Positions 33,173 through 46,236 of a DNA stretch of 60,000 nucleotides are shown in pieces. Location: contig NC_134036.1 of the NCBI RefSeq assembly GCF_964204645.1, positions 10,466,704 to 10,526,703 of the forward strand, read 5' to 3'. The position numbers were made by a program, and so were the translations under genes. The stretch is from Tubulanus polymorphus (Eukaryota; Nemertea; Palaeonemertea; Tubulaniformes; Tubulanidae). Within the stretch, counting starts at the first letter, position 1. Each line of letters opens with the position of its first letter. A model generated the notes under the pieces. That model worked only from the letters and a program-made list of their open reading frames with translations, ran no database searches and was not told the origin of the DNA.

Positions 33173-33461
33173 TTAAAATCTGTTTTATACCTTTCTTTTT
33201 GATATTCATTAAAATGTTCACGATAATTAGCTCGCCAACGTCTATTTTTTCATTACGTTTTTCTGGATTATTCACTTGATATTGTTTAGTATTATGTTTG
33301 CTACAAGTTTTACAGTAACTTTGCTTACCATCTTCTGAATATTTTTTTTTATAATATTCTGAAGTATGTTTATCAAATTCACATTTTGAACATTTCTTAT
33401 AGTATATATTTATAACGCCAGTGTTATTTGTAATATTGATTTTTGATTGTTCTGGCTCCAT
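33173..33461 (-). pseudogene. Zinc-ribbon protein of element copy C, 3' truncated
   Basis: Close relative of the protein at 22974-23262, with CSKC and CKTC pairs around an EYYKKKYSEDGKQSY segment. ATG at 33461, 20 nt after the polymerase stop. Element homology ends at 33173, the same internal position as in copy B. Left of this point is unrelated DNA. Confidence 0.55.
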
Positions 33462-33481
33462 TTTAATAACATAAAAGTTGA

Positions 33482-34375
33482 TTAACATGCTAGAATTCTA
33501 TTCATGATATCATTCTCTTTTGTTTCTTCTCTTTTAAATTTTAAGTATTCTTCTAAATTGCAACCATACGCGACTGTGTGTATACCATCATTCAGAATAT
33601 ATCTTTTGTCATCGAAAGGGTTCAAACTTATTTTCTCTATCTCTTCAATAAACATTTCGTGGTACTCAGATCTTAAACATCTCATCTTATGTTTTCTAAC
33701 TTCTTCATTAAATATACAATTGATGTTATATTTGAAATGAATATTCTTTTCTACTACACTTTTGGTTATTCCTTTCAATTTCTTTGATTCATGAGTTTTG
33801 GTTTTATATGAATACATTTTAGATCTAATGCCTATAAATTCAATCATTTCTTCACCTCCTAATTCATCCTTAACTTTTTTATTATCATTGCTAAACAATT
33901 CACGAGTTTTAGGATAGTTACTAAAGTCGAAATGATGTTTTAATGTTTTTAAGTCATCTGTTATGTTATTAGTTTTTATCTTTAATATGTAACTGTCAGT
34001 ATCAAAATAAAAGATTTCTATATGCTTTTCTCCAAAAGGTAACTGCAAAACGTAATAATAGAATTCAAACATTAATAATTTTGATATTTCTAAAACTGAT
34101 GCTCCAACATAAATTGGTTTATTAAATTTCATAGAAGTTCTTTTCATTTTAACTGTAGCAAAATTTTCAACAAATATTCTGTTACCAATAAATTTAGGAT
34201 ATGTTTTTAAATGCCTAATTCCTTTACCATAAAATACATTATTCATTAACTTGAAAAAATCAGTTTTAGCTTTAGTTCTCTGTTTGGTATTAAAATCTAT
34301 ATATTTTTCTAAGCATTTAGATCGACTGAATGAAACATATCTATGTACATTCTTTAGAATCATTCCTTGATTCAA
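33482..34375 (-). pseudogene. Polymerase B C-terminal half (element copy C)
   Basis: An open reading frame of about 297 codons with motif B-like KLMNNVFYGK (42-51) and motif C (FYFDTDSY, DTDS at 125-128), then the thumb/C-terminal region shared with copies A and B. Compared with copy B it has lost two short stretches (after TKAKTD and after NNVFYGK) without changing frame. The upstream exonuclease and motif A regions are absent because sequence jumps across a (TA)n run at 34384-34507 to the N-terminal domain. It is a truncated remnant despite the open frame. Confidence 0.75.
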
Positions 34376-34380
34376 ATAGA

Positions 34381-35184
<804 letters not shown>

Positions 35185-35448
35185 ATTTTCTAAATGTTTT
35201 TTTTTTCTTCTAATGTTTTACCTTTATGAAATTTAAACTCGATAGCTGCTGGACCAATACCACTTTTAAATGCTTCAGTTATATCTATTTCTTTTTTATT
35301 AGCTAATGAATTAATATAATTTCTTCCATCTATGCTCTTTTATTGTTTAATTTATTTTTATTCTTTTAATTGTCTTTAAATTCCTATCATTATCTTTATC
35401 AAAAAAATTCTCACCTAAAATATCATCATTCATATTTCTTATATGACT

Positions 35449-35673
35449 TTAAGATTTTAAATGTTCTTTATTATATCTTTTGTTACTGAGTGATTGATTA
35501 CATGTATCTTTTCCATTCTCTAATTCTTCTAATTTAGTTTCTAATATATCTTCTTTATATTCTAATTTCAATTTATTCTCTAAATTCGTTTTAGTTTTAT
35601 TGTGTCTTGCTTTTTGGGATTTATCTATATTTGTTTTACATGTTGGACAATAGTACTTCTTATTTGCTTCCAT
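35449..35673 (-). pseudogene. Damaged zinc-finger N-terminus of polymerase ORF (copy C)
   Basis: Starts MEANKKYYCPTCKTN, homologous to the copy A protein at 12140-12547. The first finger is intact. The second has lost its first Cys through a short deletion (KDTCNQSL instead of KCDTCNQSF). The frame stops at 35449, with further homologous coding to about 35330. It lies downstream of the MESKQ-type gene here, whereas in copy A it is the first gene. Confidence 0.55.
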
Positions 35674-35699
35674 TCTAATACTAAATTTTTTTATTAAAA

Positions 35700-36054
35700 T
35701 TGATTTTATATTATTCGAAATCTATTTCATGGTGCCCTTTTTTCATTCTTACCCTAATATATGAAATAGAAATCACCAGAACATAATTGTTCTAAATCTT
35801 CACTAGATAACCTATGAAATCTATCTGGTAAATAAATTCTCAATTTATATTTATTTCCTTTTAATCCTTCATATTCTAGAGTGAATTATTAATTTATCTC
35901 CATATTTATTAGAAACTGTATCAATGTTGGTAATTATATATGTCTTATGAATTGTTAATTCTGTTAAATTCTTAAATTTGTAATCTACAGATTTGACATT
36001 TGTAGTATTTTTGATTCTATCTAAGAATTCACTGTGTATTTGTTTACTCTCCAT
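35700..36054 (-). pseudogene. MESKQ-type small protein (copy C), terminal position
   Basis: ATG at 36054. Homologous to 6430-6783 of copy A over its length, including the VDYKFK and TNIDTVSNKYGDK blocks. The frame ends at about 35869 after an indel, with recognisable sequence to 35710. It is the gene nearest the foldback end, about 60 bp away, a different place from copy A. Confidence 0.5.
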
Positions 36055-36113
36055 TTTAATAACATATTTTTTATTAAAATTGATTTTAGAAGTTATTATA
36101 TGAAAATTATAAG

Positions 36114-36235
36114 AGTAATAGGGAATAAGTTGTTTCAAGTTAAAGGTTGAAGGGTCGAAAAATAAATTCGAGTGTGCGAGAATTTATTTTTCGACCCTTC
36201 GACCTTTGGCTTGAAACAACTTATTCCCTATTACT
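36114..36235. repeat. Foldback hairpin terminus of element copy C
   Basis: Left arm 36114-36169 and right arm 36180-36235 are reverse complements at about 53 of 56 positions. They enclose a 10-nt loop gagtgtgcga (36170-36179). The loop and adjoining AATAAATTC/GAATTTATT match the copy A hairpin, although the outer arms have diverged. Confidence 0.9.
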
Positions 36236-37537
36236 TATAGTCTATCGCGATCGGATCGTCGTCATGATGATGTTTACCCCCTGGTAACTAAATGATAACT
36301 TTTCAACCTATGATGTATATCGATTGCATAAATATTCTTTCCCGCACTTGTTTTGTGACGTAAAATCGATTGTGATGTGTGGTTCGAAATAAAAAGCATT
36401 ATTTGAAATATATAACAGTCGTTAATCAATATTGTATAATGTTCTATTCGAACGCGGGTTATCGCATCAGTAATGGTGTAACAGCTGTTGGGAGCATCCA
36501 TCGCTATTTTGAACCATACGGGGGTCACGTGACCGCCGCCATCTTGGAACGGGGCGCCATCTTGGATCACATGACAGCCGCCATTTTGGATTTAACCACA
36601 ACCACAATTTTAACCACTCGTGTGTAGCAATCCCCTATCACTACTAACGAGGCAAATGAACGAAACTTCCGCTGTTACCAAAATCACGTGACAAGCACAA
36701 CGCGGTCATCGAAGTGCTGTAAAGACTAGGATCATAATGCATAGATCTATAGGTATTCCATAGGTAAAATACAATTCCAATTCATGATTTCCACAGTTAA
36801 GTTATGCGAATCAGTTTTCAAATTAATTTAAAATCATTAGGGCTAAGTACTTTACCAAAAACTGTCATGGCAGTTAGGTCGCTGCTTCTTGCCAAAAGTT
36901 GAGCGGGAGAATCGGACTTTAAAGAATGCCGCTTCTTTCTACAAAAGGGGTCCGCAGTCTCGGGGTAGCAGAATTCTATTCCAGATCTCGATTTTCATGC
37001 ATAACAAGTAAGTGTTAATTTGTAGTAAATAGTCAACGTTTTCATATGATGTAAGATTTGATGAGGCGGGCCACCAAAAACATGTCCTTTTCGCCCCCGA
37101 AATTAATCCAAACTTACTTGGATTCGAAGTGAGCGCTCAGATGTGTCATGTTCAAACTTGAAATACTCGAGAAATTGAAATAGGAGGATGTTGATTTCTG
37201 TACGGTATTTCAAGGATTTAGGTGTGCAGTTTATCATAAGCTATTGGGCTCGAATCCTACTATAACCGTTTTCGTGCAGCATACGAAAAAATTGCCGGGC
37301 GGATTCGGGTGGTTTGAGTAGTGTAAGTCTGGGCGGATAGGGGCGGCTTGAGTGCCAATGGGGTGATAAATTTTTTAATTACTGAATCTGAGTAAATTGA
37401 GTCAGATTTCTGAAAATTTGTTTTTCATTTGATGCGAACAATAAATTGCTTGCGTTAATGAATATACGTCATGGCTTGCACGTAGCTTCAGTCTATTGAT
37501 ACAATCAGTCCACATACCGCTGACACTTAATCGAATC
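36236..37537. other. Gene-less stretch with repeated GCCGCCAT(C/T)TTGGA words
   Basis: At 36530-36595, GCCGCCATCTTGGA and GCCGCCATTTTGGA occur close together, with a further CGCCATCTTGGA. These resemble YY1 sites (core CCAT) and are common in mobile-element promoters. No gene seen in the rest. Confidence 0.35.
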
Positions 37538-38582
37538 ATGAATTCAGCTCAGATGCAGTTTAACAGTTACATTGCTATAATGCGTGTAGTGAACAGGTCT
37601 GGAGCATACCGAACTGAGTTAATTCTCGTGAATCATGAATTCAACTAAGATTCGAATTGGTCGAACGTATAGCAGTTACATCATTCTAATGTCGGTGGAG
37701 AACAGGTCTGGAACTTACCGTACTGTGTCGTTGGTCATTCTGCCTATCGTGTTTCTGTTTGGAGTCTTTGGAAATTCAGCTACTTTTCTTATAATGACAA
37801 GTCGCAAATTCCGCAGTTTATCTTACGCTAACTATCTTGTCATTTTGTCAGTCTGTGATTTCTTGTACTGCATAAATTTTACACTGATGCCTGTTTTACA
37901 GTTTATTCTATTGAATCTAAATACTAGTCTTGTATATATCATGAATTCACTGATCAGTTGTAAGATATATGAAATATTGATGGCAGTTGCCAATTCTAGC
38001 AGTTCCTGGTTATTGGTAGCTATATCTCTAGAACGTGCGGCAGTTGTTCTCTTTCCGTTCACTTCTCGTTTGATATGAACACCTAGATTCGCTAGATTTG
38101 CTATATTGATAATTACTACAGTTACTGTACTGGTTCAACTTCCCGCTACTTTGTCGATACATTTTTCCGACCAGTTTTTCGGATGTTACTATGAATTAAT
38201 TGTCCAAATGAAATTTCTTACTCCACTTGGTGTCTACGCTTTTGTTTTGCCTTTATCGTCGATTCTGATATCAAATTCTATCATAATTATTCAGTTATTC
38301 AGAGGTACAAAAATGCTTTCGTCTGATAAGAAAACTACAAAATCGAAACGTACAACGATGATGCTTGTAACAGTTTCACTCGCATTTGCAATATTCACAC
38401 TTCCAACCACTATTGCTGCATTTTTACCAATCCTTACGGAACAGAAAGAATTTCTATATGACATTTTCACACAATTCGTAATGTGTAATTATGTGGTAAA
38501 TTTCTACATATATCTTTTAATGGGACGAGAAATTCGTGAATATTTCTGTATGAAAATCTGCTGTAGAAATTCAATCAAATAA
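37538..38582 (+). pseudogene. Class A (rhodopsin-like) GPCR with one in-frame stop
   Basis: Intronless seven-helix receptor; the open parts are 37635-38078 and 38106-38582 in the same frame. An extracellular N-terminus with an Asn-glycosylation site precedes TM1 (GNSATF) and TM2 (LSVCDFL). TM3 ends in ERAAVV where D/ERY is usual. TM5 has a Pro-containing helix, TM6 reads FTLPTT and TM7 reads VVNFYIYLLMG in place of NPxxY. The last two features recall invertebrate peptide receptors of the FMRFamide-like group (inference). A single TGA at 38076-38078 interrupts intracellular loop 2. The 5' end is tandemly duplicated: 37535-37630 resembles 37632-37732. Ligand unknown. Confidence 0.75.
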
Positions 38583-40727
38583 CCACTGATTTAAAGTTTT
38601 ATTCACATCGATTCACAGTAGGACATTTTTGTTTGAAAATTGGAAATTAATCAAGAAATCACTGCCCTTGAAAATCGTGTCAATAGACCTATTAGTGTAA
38701 AATGGTTACTATGAACCGCAGCCTTTTAATCATTAAATATAGTCCCCTGCCCCCTTATCCCCCACCCCACGTAGTCATACAACTTGAAACCGTATTTACT
38801 GTGGCCTGGTAACAGTGTAATATTCAGTTAGTTAAATTCGATTGTTATACAGCTGCAAATATATAATAAAACAGTTTGGAAAATCTAAATGTTCTTTCTA
38901 CAAATTGTTGAATCTTTTCATTTTCGTTGGTCATTTTGTATACAACACACAAATACAAACAGTAGTTCATCAAAACTTTATTGTAGCTGGACGAGAAATA
39001 TTTCTGTATGAAAATCCGCTGAAGAAATGAAGTCATGTAATCATTTATTAATCATTGATTCATAGTTTGATTGACTTCATAAAACTTAAATCCGCATATT
39101 CCGGTAACACTTCAGTAAAAAACAATTACCGTTAACGTGTATAACACTCCAGAACTAAAAGACCTTGGAGCCATAGTTTGATCTTGCGCCTTGCCTTCTT
39201 CATTTGTGGATGCTTGTCACGACCGGTAGGGTAGGTTTGTGTCCTCCACTCTGCCGATATCTTTCATATTCTATGAACCGTTACAATAACGGGTATTATA
39301 TATTTCTCTGGTTCAATTTGTAACCGCATTTCGCCATAAGCCTGCATGTGTACACTCATGCAATGACGAGCGTGGTTGTGGTCGCGTCGTGGGGTAAGTT
39401 GATATTCGATATTCGTCGATATTTTTCTTACACTATTTCCTTGATAGTTTGAGGGTTTTCCTCCAATATCTTTCTCGTGTTTTATATTCTAGAATATCCT
39501 ATGATGATATGGAAAAGTTAGATATTAAATATTCAGACGGAGTTGTAGTTGAATAGTTCTATCTGGACTGGTGAGAATGGAATTCAACTTGTTTGGATGC
39601 GCCTGGTGCTGAACGGGTAGCTGTGTACAGGACTAGCGAAATAAATTACGACCAGCGAGATGAACTTAACGTATATACATAGTTCATTTTCAGTACAGCA
39701 CTATGGCATCTAATAAACAGCGGCGATTCAAATCTACAAATACACATGTTGTAAACACACTAAATATATGTTTTGACCTGGTTTTAAATAATATTTCAGT
39801 ACTTCTAACAGATGATTTTGACACTTAACAGGTTAACATACTTATCTCAGTATAATTGTTTATTTATCCTTTAAAATGTAATGTTTCTTACCAAGTTGTC
39901 CCTCTCAAAACTGTATGTATATCATCTCAGAATCACTCCATTATGAAGTTTCACGTGGTCGGCGCTTTGTCCCTACGCGATATCCATACGCGATATCCCT
40001 CATTTTACTCAAGATATCAATTAAGTAAATGAAAAAAATGAAAACTTGTACTTCTATAGCCTTTGGAGACTCAAAATGAAAATTCCTAGTCTGAATTGCA
40101 CCAAAAAAATAATTCAAAGATTCAACGATACACTCCGCGGCGCGAAGAATGGTACCTAACACGCTAAAATACACGACCGTTGATATATATTAATACATGA
40201 ATTTGGAAATGAAATCATATGACCAAATACTATTAGATACTGCGATTACTCTAAAGACACACGTTTAAGATTTAACCTTGATCTACAATAGAACACATTG
40301 CCTTATGAAAATTGTCTATTACAAATGCATGACTCCCTTACAATAATTAAAATGTATATGACAATGCACCTTAAAGATACTAATCACAAAAATTTCACAA
40401 GACTGGCTTAATGAATCAAAATACCAAGCTTCAAACACCAACACCAATAATGATGAATTTTGTTCAGTATACCACAGCAATATCTTCTGATAAATAGACA
40501 TAATACTAATAACCACTGTCTTGACATTGTCATGTACACAATTTCTCAACCTTAACTGAATAAACTTAATATACTATGGAAGAAGCTAAACATGCCTCTA
40601 CCTTTAAACACAACTTTTCAGAGTTCCCAAACATTTTCAATGTTTTTTATCAATCATCCTATTATACTCTAAAAAGGAGGAATTAGAGGGTACTTGACCT
40701 GAATCGATTCTAAGCAGCAGCAGTGTC
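38583..40727. other. Gene-less stretch with a partial duplicate of the GPCR 3' end
   Basis: At about 38985-39030 the words GACGAGAAATA and TATTTCTGTATGAAAATC repeat the receptor's C-terminal coding sequence (38521-38570), a local partial duplication. The remainder shows no gene or clear element. Confidence 0.4.
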
Positions 40728-40734
40728 TGATGCT

Positions 40735-41849
40735 GCGGTGTTGTCATATCGCGGAAAGACGGAATCGCGGAATTTTCCAAAAACGCGGAATTTCTTCATT
40801 TTAACTATAAATAGTAAACGGGTTTTCCCACGGGGATACCCACTGTCGGACAGGGCATCGGACCCAGGTTTTCAACCACGGGAATTAGTATTTGATAATT
40901 TATTATATCGCCAGTCAACAACTTAACGATACTGTTCCAAATAATGTAGAACCTATAGGCAATACGTGCTTTGCGAATTCAGTGATACAGAGTATCGCTG
41001 CATTAACTGAAGGAATACAAATCGATGGTACGTAAACGTAGGATTTGTGATGACACCATGGGTCATTCTGGGTCATTCTCCAGGACTCAGTTCCGAGTTA
41101 AGATTTGACTCTGGTCTCTGGATTTAAAACATTGGAAATGAATTGATTCTAAGTAACTCAGAGTTAACTCACAACTGTGGAACTGGATCGATGTCACACG
41201 AAAATAAATATACATTATGTATATTTCATTCTGGCTTAGGATTGTTGATGCGTGTTGTGTGTCTACATTGTTGTTATAAGCGAATGTGGTTTATCTTTTA
41301 GAATTAAATTATATGAAAGATTATAAAATGGTTTCGTTTTTTTAATGTTTTCTTTGTGACTGCTATAACATATATGTTCCTATGCTGATTATTTGGATCA
41401 AAAGAATCTCATTGGTACCGGTACTGGACGAATTTGACGAAGGAATTTGAACCGGTACTTGTTTGATCTTAGGATTTCATGTTTGCAACCATCTACAGCT
41501 ACGGTCCGACACCGCGAACGTGCTCAATATTTATCTGATAATATTCGTTTCTGAAGTTCTCAAAAAGTCGATGAACTTCGATAACCGAAGTTTGCCCAGT
41601 AGAAATAGACATTAGGTGCCTGGTCTCTTTCACCCCACTTGATTCTGACTTCTTTTACAGATGGCAGCCAGTCAACGGTATCGTAATATAATAATTCCAT
41701 ATAAAATTGCCTGCAAATAATGGGACTCGAACCTAACTCGTTGCATCGATCAGTCCGAAAACCCGTTTTCTATTTAAAGTAAAAATGAAGAAATTCCGCG
41801 TTTTTGGAAAATTCCGCGATTCCGTCTTTCCGCGATATGACAACACCGC
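40735..41849. mobile_element. TIR transposon (1115 bp) with 7-bp target duplication, carrying a USP-like exon
   Basis: The left terminus starting GCGGTGTTGTCATATCGCGG (40735) is the inverse of the right terminus ending CAACACCGC (41849). The TIRs extend about 85-95 bp with minor gaps and share CGGAATTTTCCAAAAACGCG. Direct flanks are TGATGCT at 40728-40734 and 41850-41856. There is no transposase, so it is non-autonomous. A 7-bp duplication does not fit the classic 8-bp hAT pattern, and the superfamily is undetermined. Confidence 0.85.
40915..41027 (+). pseudogene. Ubiquitin-specific protease Cys-box exon captured in a transposon
   Basis: An open frame after an AG (cgccag, 40914) and before a donor-like GTACGTAA encodes PIGNTCFANSVIQSI. 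This fits the USP (peptidase C19) Cys box GNTCxxNSxxQ, with the nucleophile at Cys in GNTCF. Acidic/Asn-rich residues (NDTVPNNVE) precede it. USPs cleave ubiquitin from proteins; a single exon has no His box and cannot act alone. It sits wholly inside the TIR element, so it is either a captured host exon or part of the element family's own gene. Confidence 0.55.
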
Positions 41850-41856
41850 TGATGCT

Positions 41857-42969
41857 GGGATAAGGTGAACAGTGTTTTTCTGCATAGGCTAGGGTTTCGA
41901 CTGTTGGGCTCCCTGTGCTACTGCTAATAGAGAAAAAAAAACAGAATTACTCGATATGAATATTAAATTCACGATGAGTATCCATCGAGCTGATATTGTG
42001 GAAATTGGAATCTGAAGATGAAACGGGTGACTAATTTTGAAAATTGAGCTGAAATGGTTTGCAACGGTTTATTGTTTAATGGTGGTCTTAAATATCATAT
42101 ATACTTACACGTATATTTTGTATTTCTAATTTTTACTGGTTAAGCATCAGTCCTTTTAACTCTGCATTAAATTATTTACCAAATTTCCTTTTACGTATAT
42201 ATTTCACGTGGTACGTTTTGATTCGTGGACCTCATTACCAGCACATATAATTCCGGCGGATGTTATTTTGAATTCAAACGAATTTCCGTGTGTAAAAGAG
42301 GACAATTAAATAATGAAAACTGAGAAACTTTCTCGACTTAAAATTTATCACTCATGTCATTATCATAAACATCATCAGAGTTTCTGTAGATACTCTGTTT
42401 CATTGCTAAGTAAGACCCCGCAGTTGATATGAAAGTTTAGATTTTAACAGTTTTGGGTTAATCTAAACCCATCGACAGAGAAATCAAAATGGTATAATAA
42501 TGAATTCCAGTAACAAAGACATATATTTGTCATCAAGGAAGTTCGGGGACAGTAGTTTCACAAATTTCGCAAACAACACATCGAAATAATACGTATGATG
42601 ATTACCTTCGTTCGCCGACTAGGGTGAAGGCCTTCCCAAATAAAAAGGGAATTTCGTCTTAGTTCCCTTTTTTGTCCTAAATCCTGCAATATGAATATAA
42701 ACACAGAATACACTTCTCCATAGCCAAAAACAACTGAATCGCGTCTACTATAGAGTACAAATGTCATTTATTAGTTCACATAAACCAGAATCTTATATAC
42801 AAAATCAAGAGCTTTGAGTCCTGAATCGGGTTACACGATTCCAGTTTTGTAGTTAATACAAGAAATTGAGTCTCAGGACACATTTTCAAAAATTAGTTTG
42901 ATGTATTATTTGTATTGGGTCTTAAAACATGCATTTTAGGAATTGAAATATTGATATGATAAGAAATTA
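41857..42969. other. Gene-less stretch
   Basis: Ordinary AT-rich sequence; no gene, RNA or element end recognised. Confidence 0.3.
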
Positions 42970-43170
42970 GAATCGAGTCCTGAGACTAATTTTTGTATCT
43001 ACTTTTCTAAATTCCGTCATCGGACTCATTCATCGTTAGATGCGAGTCTTAAGACTCATTTTAGTATCTGCTTTTCTAAATTGCGTCCTATGACTCATTT
43101 ATCGTTAGATTCGAGTCTTGAGACTCATTTAGTATCGGATTTTCTAAATAGCGTCCTAGGACTCTAACGT
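42970..43170. repeat. Degenerate tandem repeat, unit about 70 bp
   Basis: Three units share GAGTC(C/T)T(G/A)AGACT, CATTTTAGTATC and TTTTCTAAATTGCGTC, starting near 42973, 43041 and 43110. Flanking degenerate units occur at 42810-42960 and 43190-43310. Confidence 0.6.
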
Positions 43171-45822
43171 TCTAAAAAGTTCACCTAATGAATCATTCGA
43201 TTCCAGTATTAAAACTCATTTTAGTATTTGCTTTACCAGATTTCAGGACGCATTTTAAAACGTTCATTCAAGATAGTAATCTGTAGATTTGAGTCCTCAG
43301 CTCATTTGAGCCGCGCATGAAAAACCAGTTGAAAAAGCCACCATGGTTTAGGGAATACATGTATGATAGATAATCAAGCTTAATAGATACTTTTAAAACT
43401 AAGAATTGGATATCCAAAACAGCAGATCTTCTGGTGAAAGTACTTTACAAGCGTCCTATACGACAATAATGCTAAACGTGGACTATGTCTATCATAAGCT
43501 ACGCCACAAAGGAAACCATCATGCCTCGTGATTGGAAAAAGACAGTATACACACACCCAAAATTGCAATCTACCATCAAAAATCCATAAGGGATTAAAAT
43601 TAAAGAAAAACATTACGGACAAGCCCAAACTACCCCAAATACAAATATAGAAACAATCAAGCGAACATAATTAAACCTGTCAGAAAGCCGTCATAATATA
43701 GTTTACCGAGACATGTAATTTAAGCAAAACAATACGACAAAATAAATTAATTTAGAAATCGAAAATCAAGGCTAGTAATAGGTGAGGGCAGCCACTATCT
43801 ACGAACCATTGACTCGTTTATTATCTTTCCGTCAAAGACACTGGCGCCGGAAACCACGAAAAGGACTTGTTTCAGTTCCTGCCGATCGTGTACGTCTAAA
43901 TTTGATAACGAGCCATCATCGAGTACGTTAGAGCCGGATAATTTCCTGACAGCCTTCTGCAACTAATTAATTAGAGTTTATGTTGCTTTTGCAGAAACCC
44001 TCTTGTAATTCTGATGATGATTATTATTATCATAAATTTTTTCATAAAATGTATATCCTCTCAGATTCGACTACTAACAGCTTATAAACGTAATTTTCAA
44101 TTCTGTCAGAAATATAACTCAGCGCCTGACTATTTCGAATATAGTAATTTGTTATGAATTAATCCCGCGTAATTACCAGGTCTAAACAGCGACAAGAATA
44201 ACACAAAGAATCGTCACCATCGATAGAAGTGCACCCCGAAAAGCCTAAAATTTACCAGACGACCTTGAACGTTAATTCAACCGTAAATCACGGATTCGGA
44301 CTCACATTAGTCCGGACACGTCAATTCACGATATCTGATTCATATATGAGCGATTCAAAAAGCCGCCATTTTGTTTTCGCAAATCACGTAATCAGACTGA
44401 TATAAGTCCCGATCCGTCATTTCCTGTTTTTGTTTCATCTATCGCCGCCATTTTGTACCATCTTCCGTTTGGCAGATGACCTCAACATTACCTTAATCGC
44501 TTCAAAGACGTCGATGCCACATCGTGTTCGAATCCCGACAATGCAATAATTTTGTTACCTATAATTCCTTCTTTGTGATTAAAGTAAATTAATTTTCATT
44601 GATTATAGGTTGTTAAGGTCGTTTTGAAAGTTGTGTAGTTCAAATATGTAAACTGTCACTAATAAATGAAAACTAAATTTTTTCTAGAAATCGTTGTATA
44701 TTTCTGAATGCAAATTCCGCACTTAACAAATTGATGCATAAAAGTAGACCAACCTACCGGTAGTATTAACGAAATTATGGATCAAAACGCGCAAGGAGGG
44801 CTTGTGCGACAGCTTAGAGACTTTGAAAGAACCATATCTTCGGTTAAGCCATTTTGGTACATCGATACTTTTTATATGGTAGCCCTTGTATGTAGCTGGA
44901 TCCATATATCCGGCATATTGTTGACCCAGGTTGCGCTTCTTGGAAATAATTTATATGTTATGAACTGTAGAATTCGATGACGCTTCCAGTGCAATATATG
45001 AACCACTTAGGCAGAAACCCGTTATCGCTGCTATGCAGCTATATTTATCATTATCATTATAAATTCACTCCCACGACTACGTATAAAAACGATGATTAGC
45101 GTAATTGTTTGAAGAACCGAACATTCATACCACTGTCACCAACGGGATCTTTGAATTTCGCTTGAGTGAGTGAAAATACCACAAAACATCCAAAAATAAA
45201 ACAAGTCACAGCACACAGAGTTCCTGTCTTCAGTAGTTCTTTATTCAGTGAACTGATCTCAACGATCTAGATGGTTATAGCGGTCTCCCTCAACAGTACA
45301 AAACAACTAGTATATATAGTTCACTTCTTATCAATAAAGACATTACCAAAACAGTAAAAATTGTCGTTAGCTCAACCTGCGTTGGACGAAAAACCGTTCA
45401 ATCCAAAGTGACGTGACTATAAACTTGACATTTTCTCATTAATTTCTGTCCATATACGTGACATTTTCTCATTAAATCCTGACATAAAGTTTGAATTATA
45501 GTTTGCCACAGTAGTTGTTGATCCAAAAATCCGACATTTTAACATTAATTTATATCACAAAGTTTGAGTTATCTTTTGCAGCAGCAGTTCTATTTATGAA
45601 CCGAACTGCTGTTTGAAATCAATAACATAAATCAATAATACCGTTATCACACCACTGTCCGCTGGGTTTGATTTTTGAAACCTTGTTCGCTCGTAAAACA
45701 CTGTCCGCCCTGTTTGGTTCGTCGTGTACGCTTGTTGTCAGGTCACTTCCACCCTAGTGCACGGTGTACGATATAATCGGAAGGTCCGATAAAAATTCAG
45801 TTCATATTCGAAATAAGTGGAA
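43171..45822. other. Gene-less stretch with small repeats
   Basis: No gene supported. GCCGCCATTTTGT words occur at 44361 and 44447. A short dispersed repeat at 45011-45046 matches 22711-22746. 'gacattttctcattaatttctg' and 'gacattttctcattaaatcctg' (45428 and 45462) form a small tandem duplication. Confidence 0.35.
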
Positions 45823-46236
45823 ATGTATAGACATCGCGTAGGTTATAAACTCTCCGAGAATAGCTCTAATGGTACATATATTGTGAGTAAACATAAACTT
45901 AACGACGAGTGTAGAGATGAACCGAGATCAAATCCTTGTAAAATACGCCGCATTGATGATCGTAGAGCGGCAGGTTCTACGGTTTGTAATTCATCATCTC
46001 TCGCAGTAGCGGACCCGATTCGTTTATTGATTTCGGCTAACCATCACAATAAAAATATCCGTGACCCGAGACCGATGATATTGGCAAACGGGATGGCCCT
46101 ATTTCGACTGGTTCAATCCAAAGGCAATCATAGGAAAAAGCTAACGCAACCGATGCAATTACACTATGAAGAATTGGGATTTCGAATAAACGAAGAACTA
46201 CTTTGTCAACGTTCTTTGTTAAAGAGAGTTCCATAA
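45823..46236 (+). CDS. Hypothetical host protein (137 aa)
   Basis: ORF from ATG 45823 with balanced codon use and higher GC than its surroundings. The first 60 residues are basic and Ser/Arg-rich. The C-terminal half (about 85-137) is a compact charged segment with NGMALFRLVQSKGNHRKKLTQP, then a QLHYEELGF stretch and a basic end. No signal peptide or membrane helix. An AATAAA lies about 240 bp downstream. It may be a complete single-exon gene or a first exon. I do not recognise the family. Confidence 0.4.
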   Translation: MYRHRVGYKLSENSSNGTYIVSKHKLNDECRDEPRSNPCKIRRIDDRRAAGSTVCNSSSLAVADPIRLLISANHHNKNIRDPRPMILANGMALFRLVQSKGNHRKKLTQPMQLHYEELGFRINEELLCQRSLLKRVP

